Source: an uncultured Clostridia bacterium (GTDB lineage Bacteria; Bacillota; Clostridia; Christensenellales; Borkfalkiaceae). From it: a DNA stretch of 47,418 nucleotides. Made by a program: the position numbers and the translations under genes. Location: NCBI GenBank assembly GCA_958419945.1, contig CATZIC010000004.1, positions 1 through 47,418 of the forward strand, written 5' to 3'. Every line of letters starts with the position of its first letter. The stretch's first letter is position 1. Under the pieces are notes generated by a model that saw nothing but the letters and a program-made list of their open reading frames with translations, was not told the DNA's origin and ran no database searches. Positions 24,247 through 33,771 of the stretch are shown here, piece by piece.

Positions 24247-24753
24247 TTAAACCAATTCGATAATTGCCATAGCGGCAGCATCACCGCGACGTTCACCTAA
24301 AGAATAGATTCTGGTATAACCGCCGCCCTGACCTAATTCCTCTTTACGCTGAGCGTACTTAGGAGCGATTTCGTTGAAAATCTGTTCGATTAAGGGGTGT
24401 TTGATACCGTGAGTTCTTTCTTTGAACTGCGCTTTGCTTTCCTTAGCTTCTTTGGTAAGTGTAAACTCATGAAGTTTAGACATGATCTGTCTTCTTGCGG
24501 CGAGTTTCTTGGGACCGTCTTTAATAACGGTGTTAGTAACTTCCTTACCCTTAGCGTCTTTGGTAGTAACCTTAGTTTCGATAGTATCTTCATAAGAATT
24601 TACGGCTAAGGTAATAATTTTTTCAACGTAAGGACGAAGTTCTTTTGCGCGCATTTCGGTTGTTTCTATTCTTCCATACCAAAGTAATTTGGTCGCTTGA
24701 TTCTTTAAGACCGACTGTCTTTGAGTAGCGGTCATACCTAATTTTCTGGCCAT
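24247..24753 (-). CDS. rplQ: 50S ribosomal protein L17
   Basis: 168 aa, about 40 longer than Escherichia coli L17. The start MARKLGMTATQRQSVLKNQ and IETTEMRAKELRPYVEKII are conserved. The extra residues form two insertions, one after the first helix region (KVTTKDAKGKEV) and one in the centre (KAQFKERTHGIKHP). The end YTRIYSLGERRGDAAAMAIIELV is typical. L17 sits near the peptide exit tunnel. Last gene of the operon, 5 bases after rpoA. Confidence 0.95.
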   Translation of the reverse strand: MARKLGMTATQRQSVLKNQATKLLWYGRIETTEMRAKELRPYVEKIITLAVNSYEDTIETKVTTKDAKGKEVTNTVIKDGPKKLAARRQIMSKLHEFTLTKEAKESKAQFKERTHGIKHPLIEQIFNEIAPKYAQRKEELGQGGGYTRIYSLGERRGDAAAMAIIELV

Positions 24754-24758
24754 GATTA

Positions 24759-25709
24759 TTAGTCCTCCTGTTCTTTGAGCGATAAGCCGTAGCTTGCAAG
24801 TTTCAAAATAACTTCGTCGAGTGATTTTTTGCCGAGGTTACGGACTTTAAGCATATCGTCTTCTGTCTTTTTGGTTAAATCTTCAACCGTGTGAATGTTG
24901 GCACGTTTTAAGCAGTTGTAGGAACGGACAGAAAGGTCCATATCCTCTATACTCATTTCCAAAATTCTCGGTAACGGATCGGTAGGTTGCGCTTTCAAAA
25001 TATCGGGGATAGATTGACTTAAACCTACAAACAAATTAATATGTTCCGAAACAAGTTTTGCCGCCAAGGAAATAACATCTCTTGCGGGGAACGCGCCGTT
25101 TGTTGTTACCTCTAAAATAAGTTTATCATAGTCGGTACTTTGACCAACCCTCGTATTTTCCACGCTGTAGCTTACCTTTTTGACTGGTGCGTACTTGGAA
25201 TCTACTGCAATATAACCTATCTCATCGGTTTTATTGAATTCTGCGCCTTGGTAGCCTCTGCCACGACCGACGGTAAGTTCCATTTCGAAATATGCGTCGG
25301 CGTCGAGGGTGCATATATACGCACCGGGATTGGCAATATCAACGTCGGCGGGCAGTTCGAAATCCTCTGCCGTAACGACGCAAGGGCCATGCTTGCAGAT
25401 AGTAATGATTTCCTTAAAGGAAGGATCGGTCGAAACGGTTTTAAAAGCGATTTCCTTAATATTAAGAATGATTTCGGGAACGTCTTCCTTAACACCCTTA
25501 ATAGTGGAAAATTCGTGTTTTACACCGAGTTCGGGGGCAAATTTTACGCCTTGAGCGGCTGCGCCCGGAAGCGAAGATAACAAAGTTCTTCTTAAAGCGT
25601 TACCAAGTGTTAAGCCGAAACCCTTTTCCAAAGGTTCGCACACTATTTTGGCGTAGCTTCTGTCCTCGCTTTCTTCGACAACGATGTTGGGCATATCTAT
25701 TTCCATCAT
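24759..25709 (-). CDS. rpoA: RNA polymerase alpha subunit
   Basis: 316 aa. The N-terminal dimerisation domain (GFGLTLGNALRRTLLSSLPG) starts polymerase assembly. The C-terminal domain (from about 245, MSIEDMDLSVRSYNCLKRANI to VRNLGKKSLDEVILKL) contacts UP elements and activators. Strong AGGAGG site; two adjacent ATG codons could serve as start. Confidence 0.98.
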   Translation of the reverse strand: MMEIDMPNIVVEESEDRSYAKIVCEPLEKGFGLTLGNALRRTLLSSLPGAAAQGVKFAPELGVKHEFSTIKGVKEDVPEIILNIKEIAFKTVSTDPSFKEIITICKHGPCVVTAEDFELPADVDIANPGAYICTLDADAYFEMELTVGRGRGYQGAEFNKTDEIGYIAVDSKYAPVKKVSYSVENTRVGQSTDYDKLILEVTTNGAFPARDVISLAAKLVSEHINLFVGLSQSIPDILKAQPTDPLPRILEMSIEDMDLSVRSYNCLKRANIHTVEDLTKKTEDDMLKVRNLGKKSLDEVILKLASYGLSLKEQED

Positions 25710-25758
25710 AGAAATATTACCTCCTGAATTTTTTTGAGTAATTAAGCTTAGAAACTAA

Positions 25759-26385
25759 TTACTTGGAATACAACTCGACTATCATGTGTTCCGAAATCTG
25801 AGCGTCGATATCTTCTCTTGTCGGAAGCGCGATAACCTTTCCCTTTAGTGTTTCAGGATCGAAGTCTACCCATTTAGGCATAGCTCCGTTTTTAGCGACC
25901 TCTTTTAAGGCAGTAAAATATTTATTGTTTTTCTTGGTTTCTTTAACGGCAATTTCGTCGCCCGCTTTTACCTGATAGGAAGCGATGTCAACGTTCTTTC
26001 CGTTAACCGTGAAATGTGCGTGTGTAACAAGTTGACGAGCCTGTGAACGGGAAGAAGCAATACCCATTCTGAAAACTACGTTGTCAAGACGTCTTTCGAG
26101 AAGGGAAAGCATGTTTTCACCGGTGATACCCTTCATGCGGTCTGCTTTTTCATAATATTCTCTGAACTGACCTTCGAGTACGCCGTAAATTCTTTTAACT
26201 TTCTGTTTTTCACGAAGCTGTTGACCGTATTCGGAAACCTTTCTTCTGCTTTTAGCGTGGGGTCCGGGAGCAACCGGCCTTTTTTCGAATGCACAAGTGG
26301 TCTTGTAGCATCTTTCGCCTTTTAAGAACAATTTAGCGCCTTCACGTCTGCAAAGACGGCATTTTGAATCTGTATATTTAGCCAT
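25759..26385 (-). CDS. rpsD: 30S ribosomal protein S4, zinc form
   Basis: 208 aa. Primary 16S rRNA binder and assembly protein. Cys9, 12, 26 and 31 form the zinc site of the C+ type of S4. S4 RNA-binding domain RRLDNVVFRMGIASSRSQARQLV is in the middle. Confidence 0.98.
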   Translation of the reverse strand: MAKYTDSKCRLCRREGAKLFLKGERCYKTTCAFEKRPVAPGPHAKSRRKVSEYGQQLREKQKVKRIYGVLEGQFREYYEKADRMKGITGENMLSLLERRLDNVVFRMGIASSRSQARQLVTHAHFTVNGKNVDIASYQVKAGDEIAVKETKKNNKYFTALKEVAKNGAMPKWVDFDPETLKGKVIALPTREDIDAQISEHMIVELYSK

Positions 26386-26399
26386 AAATAAATATCTCC

Positions 26400-26792
26400 T
26401 TATACTCTGCGACGTTTAGGAGGACGGCAACCATTGTGAGCAATGGGGGATACGTCCTGAATTAACGTAACTTCGATACCGCATACGCCAAGTGCACGGA
26501 TTGCGGATTCCCTTCCCTGACCGGGGCCTTTAACGAAAACTTCAACACTTCTTAAACCGTGTTCCATAGCCGCCCTTGCAGCGGTTTCGGAAGCCTGTTG
26601 TGCGGCAAACGGTGTGGATTTTCTCGAACCACGGAAGCCTAAAGCGCCTGCACTGCAGTGAGAAATAGTGTTACCGTTCATGTCGGTTACAGTAATGATG
26701 GTGTTGTTGAAAGAAGACTTGATGTGTACTTGACCTTTATCGACTTTCTTAATCTCTCTACGTTTCTTAATAACTTTTTTAGTAGTTGCCAT
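26400..26792 (-). CDS. rpsK: 30S ribosomal protein S11
   Basis: 130 aa, platform protein of the small subunit. Core SFNNTIITVTDMNGNTISH and C-terminal NGCRPPKRRRV are canonical. Lies 16 bases after rpsM. Confidence 0.98.
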   Translation of the reverse strand: MATTKKVIKKRREIKKVDKGQVHIKSSFNNTIITVTDMNGNTISHCSAGALGFRGSRKSTPFAAQQASETAARAAMEHGLRSVEVFVKGPGQGRESAIRALGVCGIEVTLIQDVSPIAHNGCRPPKRRRV

Positions 26793-26808
26793 AGTAACTT
26801 ATCACCTC

Positions 26809-27186
26809 TTACTTGCTAGCCGTCTTTTTCTTAGCGACGGTACGACGCGGGCCTTTTCTGGTCCTTGCGTTTCTCTTGGAACTCTGACCTCTTACGGGCA
26901 GATTCTTTCTATGACGAACGCCTCTATATGAACCGATTTCAATAAGCCTTTTAATGTTCATTGAGTTTTCGGTTTTAAGTTCGCCTTCTACGTGTAAATT
27001 ACGTTCGATATATTCCCTGATTTTGGAAATATCTTCTTCGGTTAAATCCTTGACTCTCGTGTCAGGATTGACGCCGGTTTCGGTTAAAATCTTATTCGAT
27101 GTAGTTCTGCCAATGCCGAAAATGTAGGTAAGGCCGATTTCTACACGCTTATCTCTCGGTAAGTCAACACCGGAAATTCGTGCCAT
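26809..27186 (-). CDS. rpsM: 30S ribosomal protein S13
   Basis: 125 aa, head protein contacting the large subunit. Start ARISGVDLPRDKRVEIGLTY and basic tail GQSSKRNARTRKGP are canonical. Confidence 0.98.
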   Translation of the reverse strand: MARISGVDLPRDKRVEIGLTYIFGIGRTTSNKILTETGVNPDTRVKDLTEEDISKIREYIERNLHVEGELKTENSMNIKRLIEIGSYRGVRHRKNLPVRGQSSKRNARTRKGPRRTVAKKKTASK

Positions 27187-27297
27187 TATTTAATATCCTC
27201 CAAAATAATGTGTAAATTCTTTTTTATGATCTATATTCGATATCCTTTACCCAAAAAGGTGTGGAATGACCTTTTTCAGATAAACGATTTATTTCCA

Positions 27298-27414
27298 TTA
27301 GCCCTGTCTTTGTTTATGATTTTTGTTCTTCGAACAAATTACCATAACCTTGCCTTCTCTTTTTATAACCCTGCATTTATCGCACATAGGTTTAACAGAC
27401 GGTCTGACTTTCAT
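27298..27414 (-). CDS. rpmJ: 50S ribosomal protein L36, zinc form
   Basis: 38 aa from the ATG at 27414-27412; a longer reading to 27483 overlaps infA and is not real. MKVRPSVKPMCDKCRVIKR with a C-x2-C-x12-C-x4-H zinc site. Sits between infA and rpsM as usual. A gap of 111 bases to rpsM shows no clear extra feature. Confidence 0.96.
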   Translation of the reverse strand: MKVRPSVKPMCDKCRVIKREGKVMVICSKNKNHKQRQG

Positions 27415-27464
27415 AATTATTGTTCCTCCGATATTTTTTGAACTTTTAAATTTTTGCCTGATGT

Positions 27465-27686
27465 TTAAGACTTGCTGCGCCAAACGATTCTGCCTTTTGA
27501 TAAGTCGTAAGGACTCATTTCAAGTTTAACCGAGTCGCCCGGAATTATCTTAATGTAATTCATTCTGAGTTTTCCGGAAATGTACGCGGTTATTACAAAG
27601 CCGTTTGATAATTTGACTTTAAACGTTGCGTTCGGTAAGGCTTCCAAAATGACGCCTTCCGCTTCGATTACGTCGCTTTTCGACAC
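27465..27686 (-). CDS. infA: Translation initiation factor IF-1
   Basis: 73 aa, standard length. S1/OB-fold with IEAEGVILEALPNATFKVKL and the closing YDLSKGRIVWRSK. It binds the A site of the 30S subunit during initiation. Directly follows map. Confidence 0.98.
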   Translation of the reverse strand: MSKSDVIEAEGVILEALPNATFKVKLSNGFVITAYISGKLRMNYIKIIPGDSVKLEMSPYDLSKGRIVWRSKS

Positions 27687-27707
27687 GATTAATTCCTCCG
27701 TTAAAAT

Positions 27708-28445
27708 TTATAGCGTCAGTATTTCCACACCGTCGTCGGTAATGGCGATTGTGTTCTCGTAATGCGCAGACGGTTTTCCGTCCCTTGTTACGCACTTCCA
27801 GCCGTCGATATCTACGTGGTAATCACCCATATTTATCATAGGTTCGACTGCAAGCGTCATGCCTCGTCTTAATCTTACTCCAACCCCTCTCTTACCGTAG
27901 TTGGGAACCTGCGGATCTTCATGAAGGTGTCTGCCGACGCCGTGTCCGACCATATCCCTTACGACGGAAAATCCGTTTGATTCGGCGTGCTGTTGGACAG
28001 CATAACCGATATCACCTATTGCTCCGCCGATAGAAATTGCTTCTATACCCTTAAAGAAGCACTCTTTGGTAACTTCTATAAGTCTTAACTTTTCAGCCGA
28101 GCATTTGCCGACGGGGAAGGTCCTTGCCGCGTCCGAATGATACCCATCGAGCACGCAACCGGTGTCTATGCTTACGATTTCACCTTCTTTAAGGGCTCTG
28201 TCGGACGGGAAGCCGTGCACCACCTGTTCGTCAATAGAAACGCAGATGGTTCCCGGGAAACCGCCGTAACCCAAAAAGTTGGGTTTTGCCCCGCGTGAAG
28301 TAATATACTCGTACGCAAAGTCGTCAAGTTCCTTAGTGGTTATACCCACACGGATTTTTTCTTCGAGAAGTTTAAGCATATCGCCGACTATGCGGCAGGA
28401 GGCTTTAATCTTTTCGATTTCCTGTGGAGTTTTAATATAAATCAT
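27708..28445 (-). CDS. map: Methionine aminopeptidase type I
   Basis: 245 aa, removes the initiator Met from new proteins. Metal ligands are visible: Asp in SIDTGCVLDGYHSD (two Asp), His in GHGVGRHLHEDP and Glu in AVEPMIN plus a C-terminal Glu (HYENTIAI). No N-terminal SecA-like zinc extension. Overlaps adk by 4 bases (ATGA). Confidence 0.97.
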   Translation of the reverse strand: MIYIKTPQEIEKIKASCRIVGDMLKLLEEKIRVGITTKELDDFAYEYITSRGAKPNFLGYGGFPGTICVSIDEQVVHGFPSDRALKEGEIVSIDTGCVLDGYHSDAARTFPVGKCSAEKLRLIEVTKECFFKGIEAISIGGAIGDIGYAVQQHAESNGFSVVRDMVGHGVGRHLHEDPQVPNYGKRGVGVRLRRGMTLAVEPMINMGDYHVDIDGWKCVTRDGKPSAHYENTIAITDDGVEILTL

Positions 28446-29062
28446 TCAAGCACCTTAATAATCTCCTGAAAGACCTCTTGAACCGGTTTGTCGCCGTCAA
28501 CGTCCTTCAAAAGCCCGCTATGTTGATAATAATCGATGAGCGGGGCGGTCTTAGCCGTATAAACATCAAGCCTTTGTTGTACCGTTTCGCTCGTATCGTC
28601 GGCGCGCTGAATGAGTTCGCCGTTACATTTAGAGCAAGTCGATACGTTACCTAAGAAGTCAACGTGATAGGATTCACCGCACTTAGAGCAAACTCTTCTA
28701 CCGGTGAGTCTTTTCATAAGTTTGTCCAAAGGGATAACGATGTCAATAACCGCGTCGATTTTGGCAAAACCTGCCAAAGCCTCCGCTTGCGCGACATCTC
28801 TCGGAAACCCGTCGAGGATAAAACCGTTTTTGCAATCGTCCTCGCTGATTCTTCCCTTCACAAGCTCGACCGTAACTTCGTCGGGGACCAGCTGCCCCCT
28901 ATCGATGTAGCTTTTAGCGGCTAAACCGATAGGAGTGCGGTCTTTTATGTTTTGTCTGAATATGTCGCCCGTTGAGATGTGCGGAATGGAAAACCTTTCG
29001 GCAACCAAAGTCGCCTGCGTTCCTTTACCCGCACCCGGTGCGCCTAAAAAAACAATATTCAT
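28442..29062 (-). CDS. adk: Adenylate kinase, zinc-lid form
   Basis: 206 aa. Interconverts ATP + AMP and 2 ADP. P-loop GAPGAGKGTQ at 7-16, NMP-binding HISTGDIFR, lid domain with CSKCGESY and CSKCNGEL (four Cys, structural zinc as in Gram-positive enzymes), DGFPR motif. Confidence 0.98.
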   Translation of the reverse strand: MNIVFLGAPGAGKGTQATLVAERFSIPHISTGDIFRQNIKDRTPIGLAAKSYIDRGQLVPDEVTVELVKGRISEDDCKNGFILDGFPRDVAQAEALAGFAKIDAVIDIVIPLDKLMKRLTGRRVCSKCGESYHVDFLGNVSTCSKCNGELIQRADDTSETVQQRLDVYTAKTAPLIDYYQHSGLLKDVDGDKPVQEVFQEIIKVLE

Positions 29063-29074
29063 AAATCTTTTTTA

Positions 29075-30388
29075 TTACTTAAGGAAGCCCTTGTAATTCT
29101 TCATCATAATCTGAGATTCGAGAGCGGTATTGAATTCTAACGCTACCGATACGCAGATGATAAGTCCGGTTGCACTGAATACGGACGAAGAGGTCTGTAA
29201 AACCGTTCTGAACAAAATTGCGGGAACGAGTGCAATGAAAGCTAAGAATATAGCACCGAACAAAGTGATTCTGTTTTGAACCTTCTTAAGGTAATCTGCG
29301 GTGGGCTTACCCGGTCTTATACCCGGAATGAAGCCGCCGTTTTGCTGAATAGTCTTGGAAATATCTTCCGGATTGAATTGAATCGTTGCATAGAAATAGG
29401 AGAAACCTAAAATCAAAAGACACAAAACGACCATGTATAACCAGGAATTTGTACCCATCCACTGTTGCCACCACATAATGAATTTGCCGTTAGGCGAAAT
29501 CATAGTAGCGATAAGTTCGGGGAAGGACAAAATGGAGAAAGCGAAAATCAAAGGCATAACGCCGCTTGCGTTGACTTTGATGGGGATGACGGTGGACTGT
29601 CCGCCGTACATCTTTCTGCCTTTTACCTGTTTTGCATACTGAACGGGAATCTTTCTTTCCGAAAGTTCAACGAAAACTATCAAACCGAATACGACGATAA
29701 TAACTGCAATGAAGCCGATAAACTGCCACAAAGCGGTTAAGTTACCGCCGAACACGCTGGTGAGCATGCTGATAGCCTGTGTTCCGACCGTAGTCAGAAT
29801 ACCAACGAAGATGAGAAGAGAAATACCGTTTGAAACGCCCTTTTCGGTAATTCTTTCACCCAGCCAAACGGTTACGAGTGCGCCGGAAGAATAGAATATA
29901 ACCAAAACGATGTAGCAAAGCCATTTCTGATTTGCAAATAACTGTAACATTGACGTTGCGCCGGAACTTGTGGTAATAGCCGTTTCGCCGTAGGCAATCA
30001 AAATACCTACAGACTGCAAAATAGCAAGTACCAAAGCACCGATACGGGTTGCGTTTGCTAACTTCTTCTGTCCTTCTTCACCTTGTTTGGACCATCTTTC
30101 CAAAGCGGGTATTGCAACTGCTAAAAGTTGAATAATAATCGAAGCATTAATGTAAGGTCCGATACCCATAGCAAACCAGGTACCTTGCGCAAGCGCGCCA
30201 CCAGACATCATTGACATAATGTTGAGATAGGACAATCCGTCGAGATCCTGCTGGCTGATAAGATAACCGCCGATGCCAGGAACTGGAATGTAGCATCCCA
30301 ATCTGTAAATCAGAACAAATAATAAGGTAATCCAAATTTTTACTCTGATTTCTTTTACTTTAAATGCATTTTTTAATGTTTCAAACAT
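29075..30388 (-). CDS. secY: Preprotein translocase subunit SecY
   Basis: 437 aa with about ten membrane segments; forms the protein-conducting channel of the cell membrane. Signature GIGPYINASIIIQLL and the plug-region start YIPVPGIGGYL are present, as is the C-terminal loop PGIRPGKPTADYLKKV. Twelve bases separate it from adk. Confidence 0.98.
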   Translation of the reverse strand: MFETLKNAFKVKEIRVKIWITLLFVLIYRLGCYIPVPGIGGYLISQQDLDGLSYLNIMSMMSGGALAQGTWFAMGIGPYINASIIIQLLAVAIPALERWSKQGEEGQKKLANATRIGALVLAILQSVGILIAYGETAITTSSGATSMLQLFANQKWLCYIVLVIFYSSGALVTVWLGERITEKGVSNGISLLIFVGILTTVGTQAISMLTSVFGGNLTALWQFIGFIAVIIVVFGLIVFVELSERKIPVQYAKQVKGRKMYGGQSTVIPIKVNASGVMPLIFAFSILSFPELIATMISPNGKFIMWWQQWMGTNSWLYMVVLCLLILGFSYFYATIQFNPEDISKTIQQNGGFIPGIRPGKPTADYLKKVQNRITLFGAIFLAFIALVPAILFRTVLQTSSSVFSATGLIICVSVALEFNTALESQIMMKNYKGFLK

Positions 30389-30412
30389 GTTCTATACCCC
30401 GCTAAAAGCAAA

Positions 30413-30862
30413 CTATTTAACCAGTTCACAAGTGCCGCCGGCTTTTTCGATTGCTTCTTTTGCGGATGCAGAGAATGCTGCCGCTTTAACGGTTAAGGCG
30501 ACTTCGAGGTTTCCACCGCCCAATACCTTTAAGCCTGCCGACTGTTTAACCTCTTTAACGAGGCCTTCGCAGTATAACGTTTCGTAATCAACAACAGTAC
30601 CTGCTTCGAATTCGTTAAGTACTTCTACGTTAACGACTGCGTAAACCTTTCTGAAGTGATTGTTGAAACCACGTTTGGGGGAACGTCTTACCAAAGGCAT
30701 CTGACCGCCTTCAAAACCGGGACGAACGCCACCGCCGCTTCTTGCCCATTGACCTTTATGGCCTCTGGTAGAAGTTTTGCCCATGCCTGAGCCAATACCT
30801 CTGCCGACTCTTTTAACGCTTTGTCTAGCGCCTTCGGCAGGTTGTAAATTTCCTAATCTCAT
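30413..30862 (-). CDS. rplO: 50S ribosomal protein L15
   Basis: 149 aa. The Gly/Arg-rich N-terminal extension (GRGIGSGMGKTSTRGHKGQ) that threads into 23S rRNA is typical, as is the globular C-terminal part. Confidence 0.98.
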   Translation of the reverse strand: MRLGNLQPAEGARQSVKRVGRGIGSGMGKTSTRGHKGQWARSGGGVRPGFEGGQMPLVRRSPKRGFNNHFRKVYAVVNVEVLNEFEAGTVVDYETLYCEGLVKEVKQSAGLKVLGGGNLEVALTVKAAAFSASAKEAIEKAGGTCELVK

Positions 30863-30873
30863 AAAGCCACCTC

Positions 30874-31059
30874 TTAAACGTTTTCGACCTTAACAAGGTG
30901 CTTTACTTTAAAAAGCTTACCCTGAAGGGCGGGGCTGTCGGAAAATACTTTGGACTGACCGATTTTCTTAAGTCCTAAAGACTCAACGGTAGCCTTTTGA
31001 TCTTTCAGACAACCAATAGTGCTTTTAATAAGGGTTACTTTAATAGTGTTTTCAGCCAT
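30874..31059 (-). CDS. rpmD: 50S ribosomal protein L30
   Basis: 61 aa, normal bacterial length. IKVTLIKSTIGCLKDQKATVESLGLKKIG is the usual fold core, slightly varied at the start. Between rpsE and rplO, as expected. Confidence 0.95.
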   Translation of the reverse strand: MAENTIKVTLIKSTIGCLKDQKATVESLGLKKIGQSKVFSDSPALQGKLFKVKHLVKVENV

Positions 31060-31073
31060 CTTTAAAGCCCTCC

Positions 31074-31595
31074 TTATCCGAGAATCTCTTCCACGGTCTT
31101 ACCGCGAAGCGCTGCAACCTGTTCGGCAGTTCTTAATTGCGATAAACCTGTAACAACCGCTTTAACCATGTTGATGGGGTTGTTGGTTCCGTGAGATTTC
31201 GTTCTGATATTTTTTATTCCGCAAGCTTCCATAACCGCACGAACGGGGCCGCCTGCGATAACGCCGGTACCTTCTTCGGCAGGTAACATAACTACCGAGC
31301 CGCGACCGAACTTACCAACGAGTGCGTGAGGAATAGTGTTGCCGTCCATTGCTACGGTAATCATATTCTTTTTAGCCTGTGTGGAAGCTTTTTCGATTGC
31401 TTCAGGTACTTCGTTTGCCTTACCCATGCCGTAACCGACTTTTCCGTTTTCGTCGCCGACAACTACGAGGGCTGCGAAACGCATTTTCTTACCGCCTTTA
31501 ACAACCTTGGTAATACGGTTGACGGCGATGAGTTTTTTGTTGAGACCGTCTTTTTCTTCAGGTCTTCTCTGTGGTCTTCCGTTTTCTCTTGCCAT
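31074..31595 (-). CDS. rpsE: 30S ribosomal protein S5
   Basis: 173 aa, decoding-fidelity protein. Double-stranded RNA-binding part VNRITKVVKGGKKMRFAALV and the RIBOSOMAL_S5 C-terminal domain GTGVIAGGPVRAVMEACGI are canonical. Confidence 0.98.
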   Translation of the reverse strand: MARENGRPQRRPEEKDGLNKKLIAVNRITKVVKGGKKMRFAALVVVGDENGKVGYGMGKANEVPEAIEKASTQAKKNMITVAMDGNTIPHALVGKFGRGSVVMLPAEEGTGVIAGGPVRAVMEACGIKNIRTKSHGTNNPINMVKAVVTGLSQLRTAEQVAALRGKTVEEILG

Positions 31596-31609
31596 TTCAA
31601 AGTCCTCCT

Positions 31610-31978
31610 TTAGAATTTAAGTCCGCCTTCTCTGGCGCCGTCAGCAAGGCTTGCTACCCTACCGGTGTAGAGGTATCCGCCACGGTCGAAAACAACTTCG
31701 GTAATGCCTTTACTTAAAGCCTTTTCCGCAAGTTTAGTACCTACGATTTTAGCCTTTTCGCTCTTTGACTTGCCTTCGCAAAGTGCTGCGATTTCCTTTT
31801 CTACGGTGGAAGCCGCAACGAGCGTATTACCTTTTGCGTCGTCGATTATCTGTGCATAAATGTGATTAAGACTTCTATAAACGCAAAGCCTCGGAGTTTC
31901 GGCGGTACCGCTTATTTTCTTTCTGACTCTTGCGTGTCTTTTTAATCTATCTTGGTTTTTATCGATTTTAGTAATCAT
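31610..31978 (-). CDS. rplR: 50S ribosomal protein L18
   Basis: 122 aa, binds 5S rRNA. Conserved PRLCVYRSLNHIYAQIIDD and the end VASLADGAREGGLKF. Confidence 0.98.
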   Translation of the reverse strand: MITKIDKNQDRLKRHARVRKKISGTAETPRLCVYRSLNHIYAQIIDDAKGNTLVAASTVEKEIAALCEGKSKSEKAKIVGTKLAEKALSKGITEVVFDRGGYLYTGRVASLADGAREGGLKF

Positions 31979-31991
31979 AATTCACTTCTCC

Positions 31992-32531
31992 TTATTTACC
32001 GGCTGTCTTGCCTTCCTTACGAACGATTACTTCATCTTTATAACGGATGCCGTAGCCGTGATAAGGTTCGGGTTTTCTGTATGCCCTTAAGGTTGCCGCT
32101 ACCTGACCTACGTCAACTTTGTTGATACCGCTGACTGTGATTTCGGTTGCGGACGGACAAGCGAGTTTAACGCCTTCCAAAGGAAGATATTCAACGGGGT
32201 GTGAAAAACCGATGTTTAAAACCAATTTTTCGCCCTGCATATTAACCTTCCAGCCGACGCCGTTAACGATAAGTGTCTTGGAATAACCTTCGGTAACGCC
32301 TACAACCATGTTGTGAAGAAGCGCCCTGTAAAGACCGTGTTTTGCACGGATGGGACCTATATCGCTGTTTCTGGTGAACACTACGGTGTTACCTTCTACG
32401 TTAGGTGTGATAGCGGGGTCGTAGTCCTGCGTAAGGGTGCCCTTGGGACCCTTTACGGTCATAACGTTGTTGGAAAAATCAACTGTAACTCCGGCGGGGA
32501 TAACCACCGGTTCTCTACCGATTCTTGACAT
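31992..32531 (-). CDS. rplF: 50S ribosomal protein L6
   Basis: 179 aa, two related alpha/beta domains near the sarcin-ricin loop. Conserved GREPVVIPAGVTV at the start and PEPYHGYGIRYKDE at the end. Confidence 0.98.
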   Translation of the reverse strand: MSRIGREPVVIPAGVTVDFSNNVMTVKGPKGTLTQDYDPAITPNVEGNTVVFTRNSDIGPIRAKHGLYRALLHNMVVGVTEGYSKTLIVNGVGWKVNMQGEKLVLNIGFSHPVEYLPLEGVKLACPSATEITVSGINKVDVGQVAATLRAYRKPEPYHGYGIRYKDEVIVRKEGKTAGK

Positions 32532-32543
32532 ATAGAGCCCTCC

Positions 32544-32936
32544 TTACCAAACGTAAGCGAGTATCTCGCCACCGTGATGCAGTTTTCTTGCTTCCCTGTC
32601 GGTCATAACGCCCTTAGGAGTAGAAACGATTGCGATACCCATGCCGTTTAAAACCTTGGGAAGTTCATCGTAACCTGCATAAATTCTTAAACCGGGTTTG
32701 GAAATTCTCTTTAATCCGGTAATAACCTTTTCGCCTTTTGCGCCGTATTTGAGGGTAACAACGATTTTGCTGTCAAGTCCTTCGCCCTTTACTTCATAGC
32801 CGCCGATATAACCTTCGTCTAAAAGGATCTGTGCGATTGCTTTTTTAGTATTGGAAACGGGAATTTCAACAACTTCACGTCTGACAACCAACGCATTTCT
32901 GATTCTTGTGAGCATATCTGCAATAGGATCTGTCAT
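32544..32936 (-). CDS. rpsH: 30S ribosomal protein S8
   Basis: 130 aa, central-domain 16S rRNA binder. Start TDPIADMLTRIRNA and end STPKGVMTDREARKLHHGGEI are canonical. Confidence 0.98.
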   Translation of the reverse strand: MTDPIADMLTRIRNALVVRREVVEIPVSNTKKAIAQILLDEGYIGGYEVKGEGLDSKIVVTLKYGAKGEKVITGLKRISKPGLRIYAGYDELPKVLNGMGIAIVSTPKGVMTDREARKLHHGGEILAYVW

Positions 32937-32949
32937 TGTTATTTCCTCC

Positions 32950-33135
32950 TTACCAGCTTGATTTCTTAACGCCGGGAATCTGTCCCTTGTAAGCTAAGTT
33001 TCTGAAGCAAATACGGCAGATACCGTATTTACGGATAACAGCGTGCGGACGACCGCAGATGCTGCATCTCGTGTAAGCTCTCGTAGAAAACTTAGGCGTT
33101 CTTTGCTGTTTATTGATCATTGATTTCTTTGCCAT
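32950..33135 (-). CDS. rpsZ: 30S ribosomal protein S14, type Z
   Basis: 61 aa, the short zinc-binding form found in Gram-positives. CSICGRPHAV and CRICFRNLA supply four zinc ligands. Head of the small subunit. Confidence 0.97.
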   Translation of the reverse strand: MAKKSMINKQQRTPKFSTRAYTRCSICGRPHAVIRKYGICRICFRNLAYKGQIPGVKKSSW

Positions 33136-33149
33136 AGTTTATCTCCTTA

Positions 33150-33743
33150 TTAAGCCTTGAAGGGCATACCGAGTGCTTTTAAAAGCTCTCTCGCTTCTTC
33201 GTCGGTGTTGGCAGTCGTTACGAAACAAATATCGAAACCTCTGATTTTTTCAATCTGATCATACTGAATTTCAGGGAAGATAAGTTGTTCTTTAACGCCC
33301 ATAGCGTAGTTGCCCCTGCCGTCGAACGACTTAGTGGGAACGCCTTTGAAGTCCCTTACTCTCGGAAGAGCAACGGAAACGAGCTTGTCGAAAAAGTCGT
33401 ACATTCTGTTTCCGCGAAGGGTAACTTTAAGACCAACGTTCATGCCGATTCTGACTTTGAAGTTTGCAACGGATTTTTTAGCGGTAGTAAGCACTGCTTT
33501 CTGACCGGAAATCTGTGCAAGTTCCTGTTGAACCATCTGGATACTTTTGGCATTATCTTTAATGTCGCCCAAACCGCCGTTGATGGTGATCTTAACAAGC
33601 TTGGGTACCTGATTAACGTTAGTGTAGTTAAAATGCTTTATAAGATAGGGTACTACTTCTTGTTCGTAACGCTGTCTTACTCGGCTGACGTACTTTGAAT
33701 CGGTTGCAGTTTCTTTAGCAACCTGAGTCTTGTTACTTGCCAT
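33150..33743 (-). CDS. rplE: 50S ribosomal protein L5
   Basis: 197 aa, about 17 residues longer than usual at the N-terminus (an Ala/Lys/Thr-rich tail before RQRYEQEVVPYL). Binds 5S rRNA and contacts the P-site tRNA. Core KITINGGLGDIK and FRGFD-like RGFDICFVTTANTDEEA present. Confidence 0.97.
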   Translation of the reverse strand: MASNKTQVAKETATDSKYVSRVRQRYEQEVVPYLIKHFNYTNVNQVPKLVKITINGGLGDIKDNAKSIQMVQQELAQISGQKAVLTTAKKSVANFKVRIGMNVGLKVTLRGNRMYDFFDKLVSVALPRVRDFKGVPTKSFDGRGNYAMGVKEQLIFPEIQYDQIEKIRGFDICFVTTANTDEEARELLKALGMPFKA

Positions 33744-33771
33744 TATTTTATCTCCTTATATTGGCTTATTA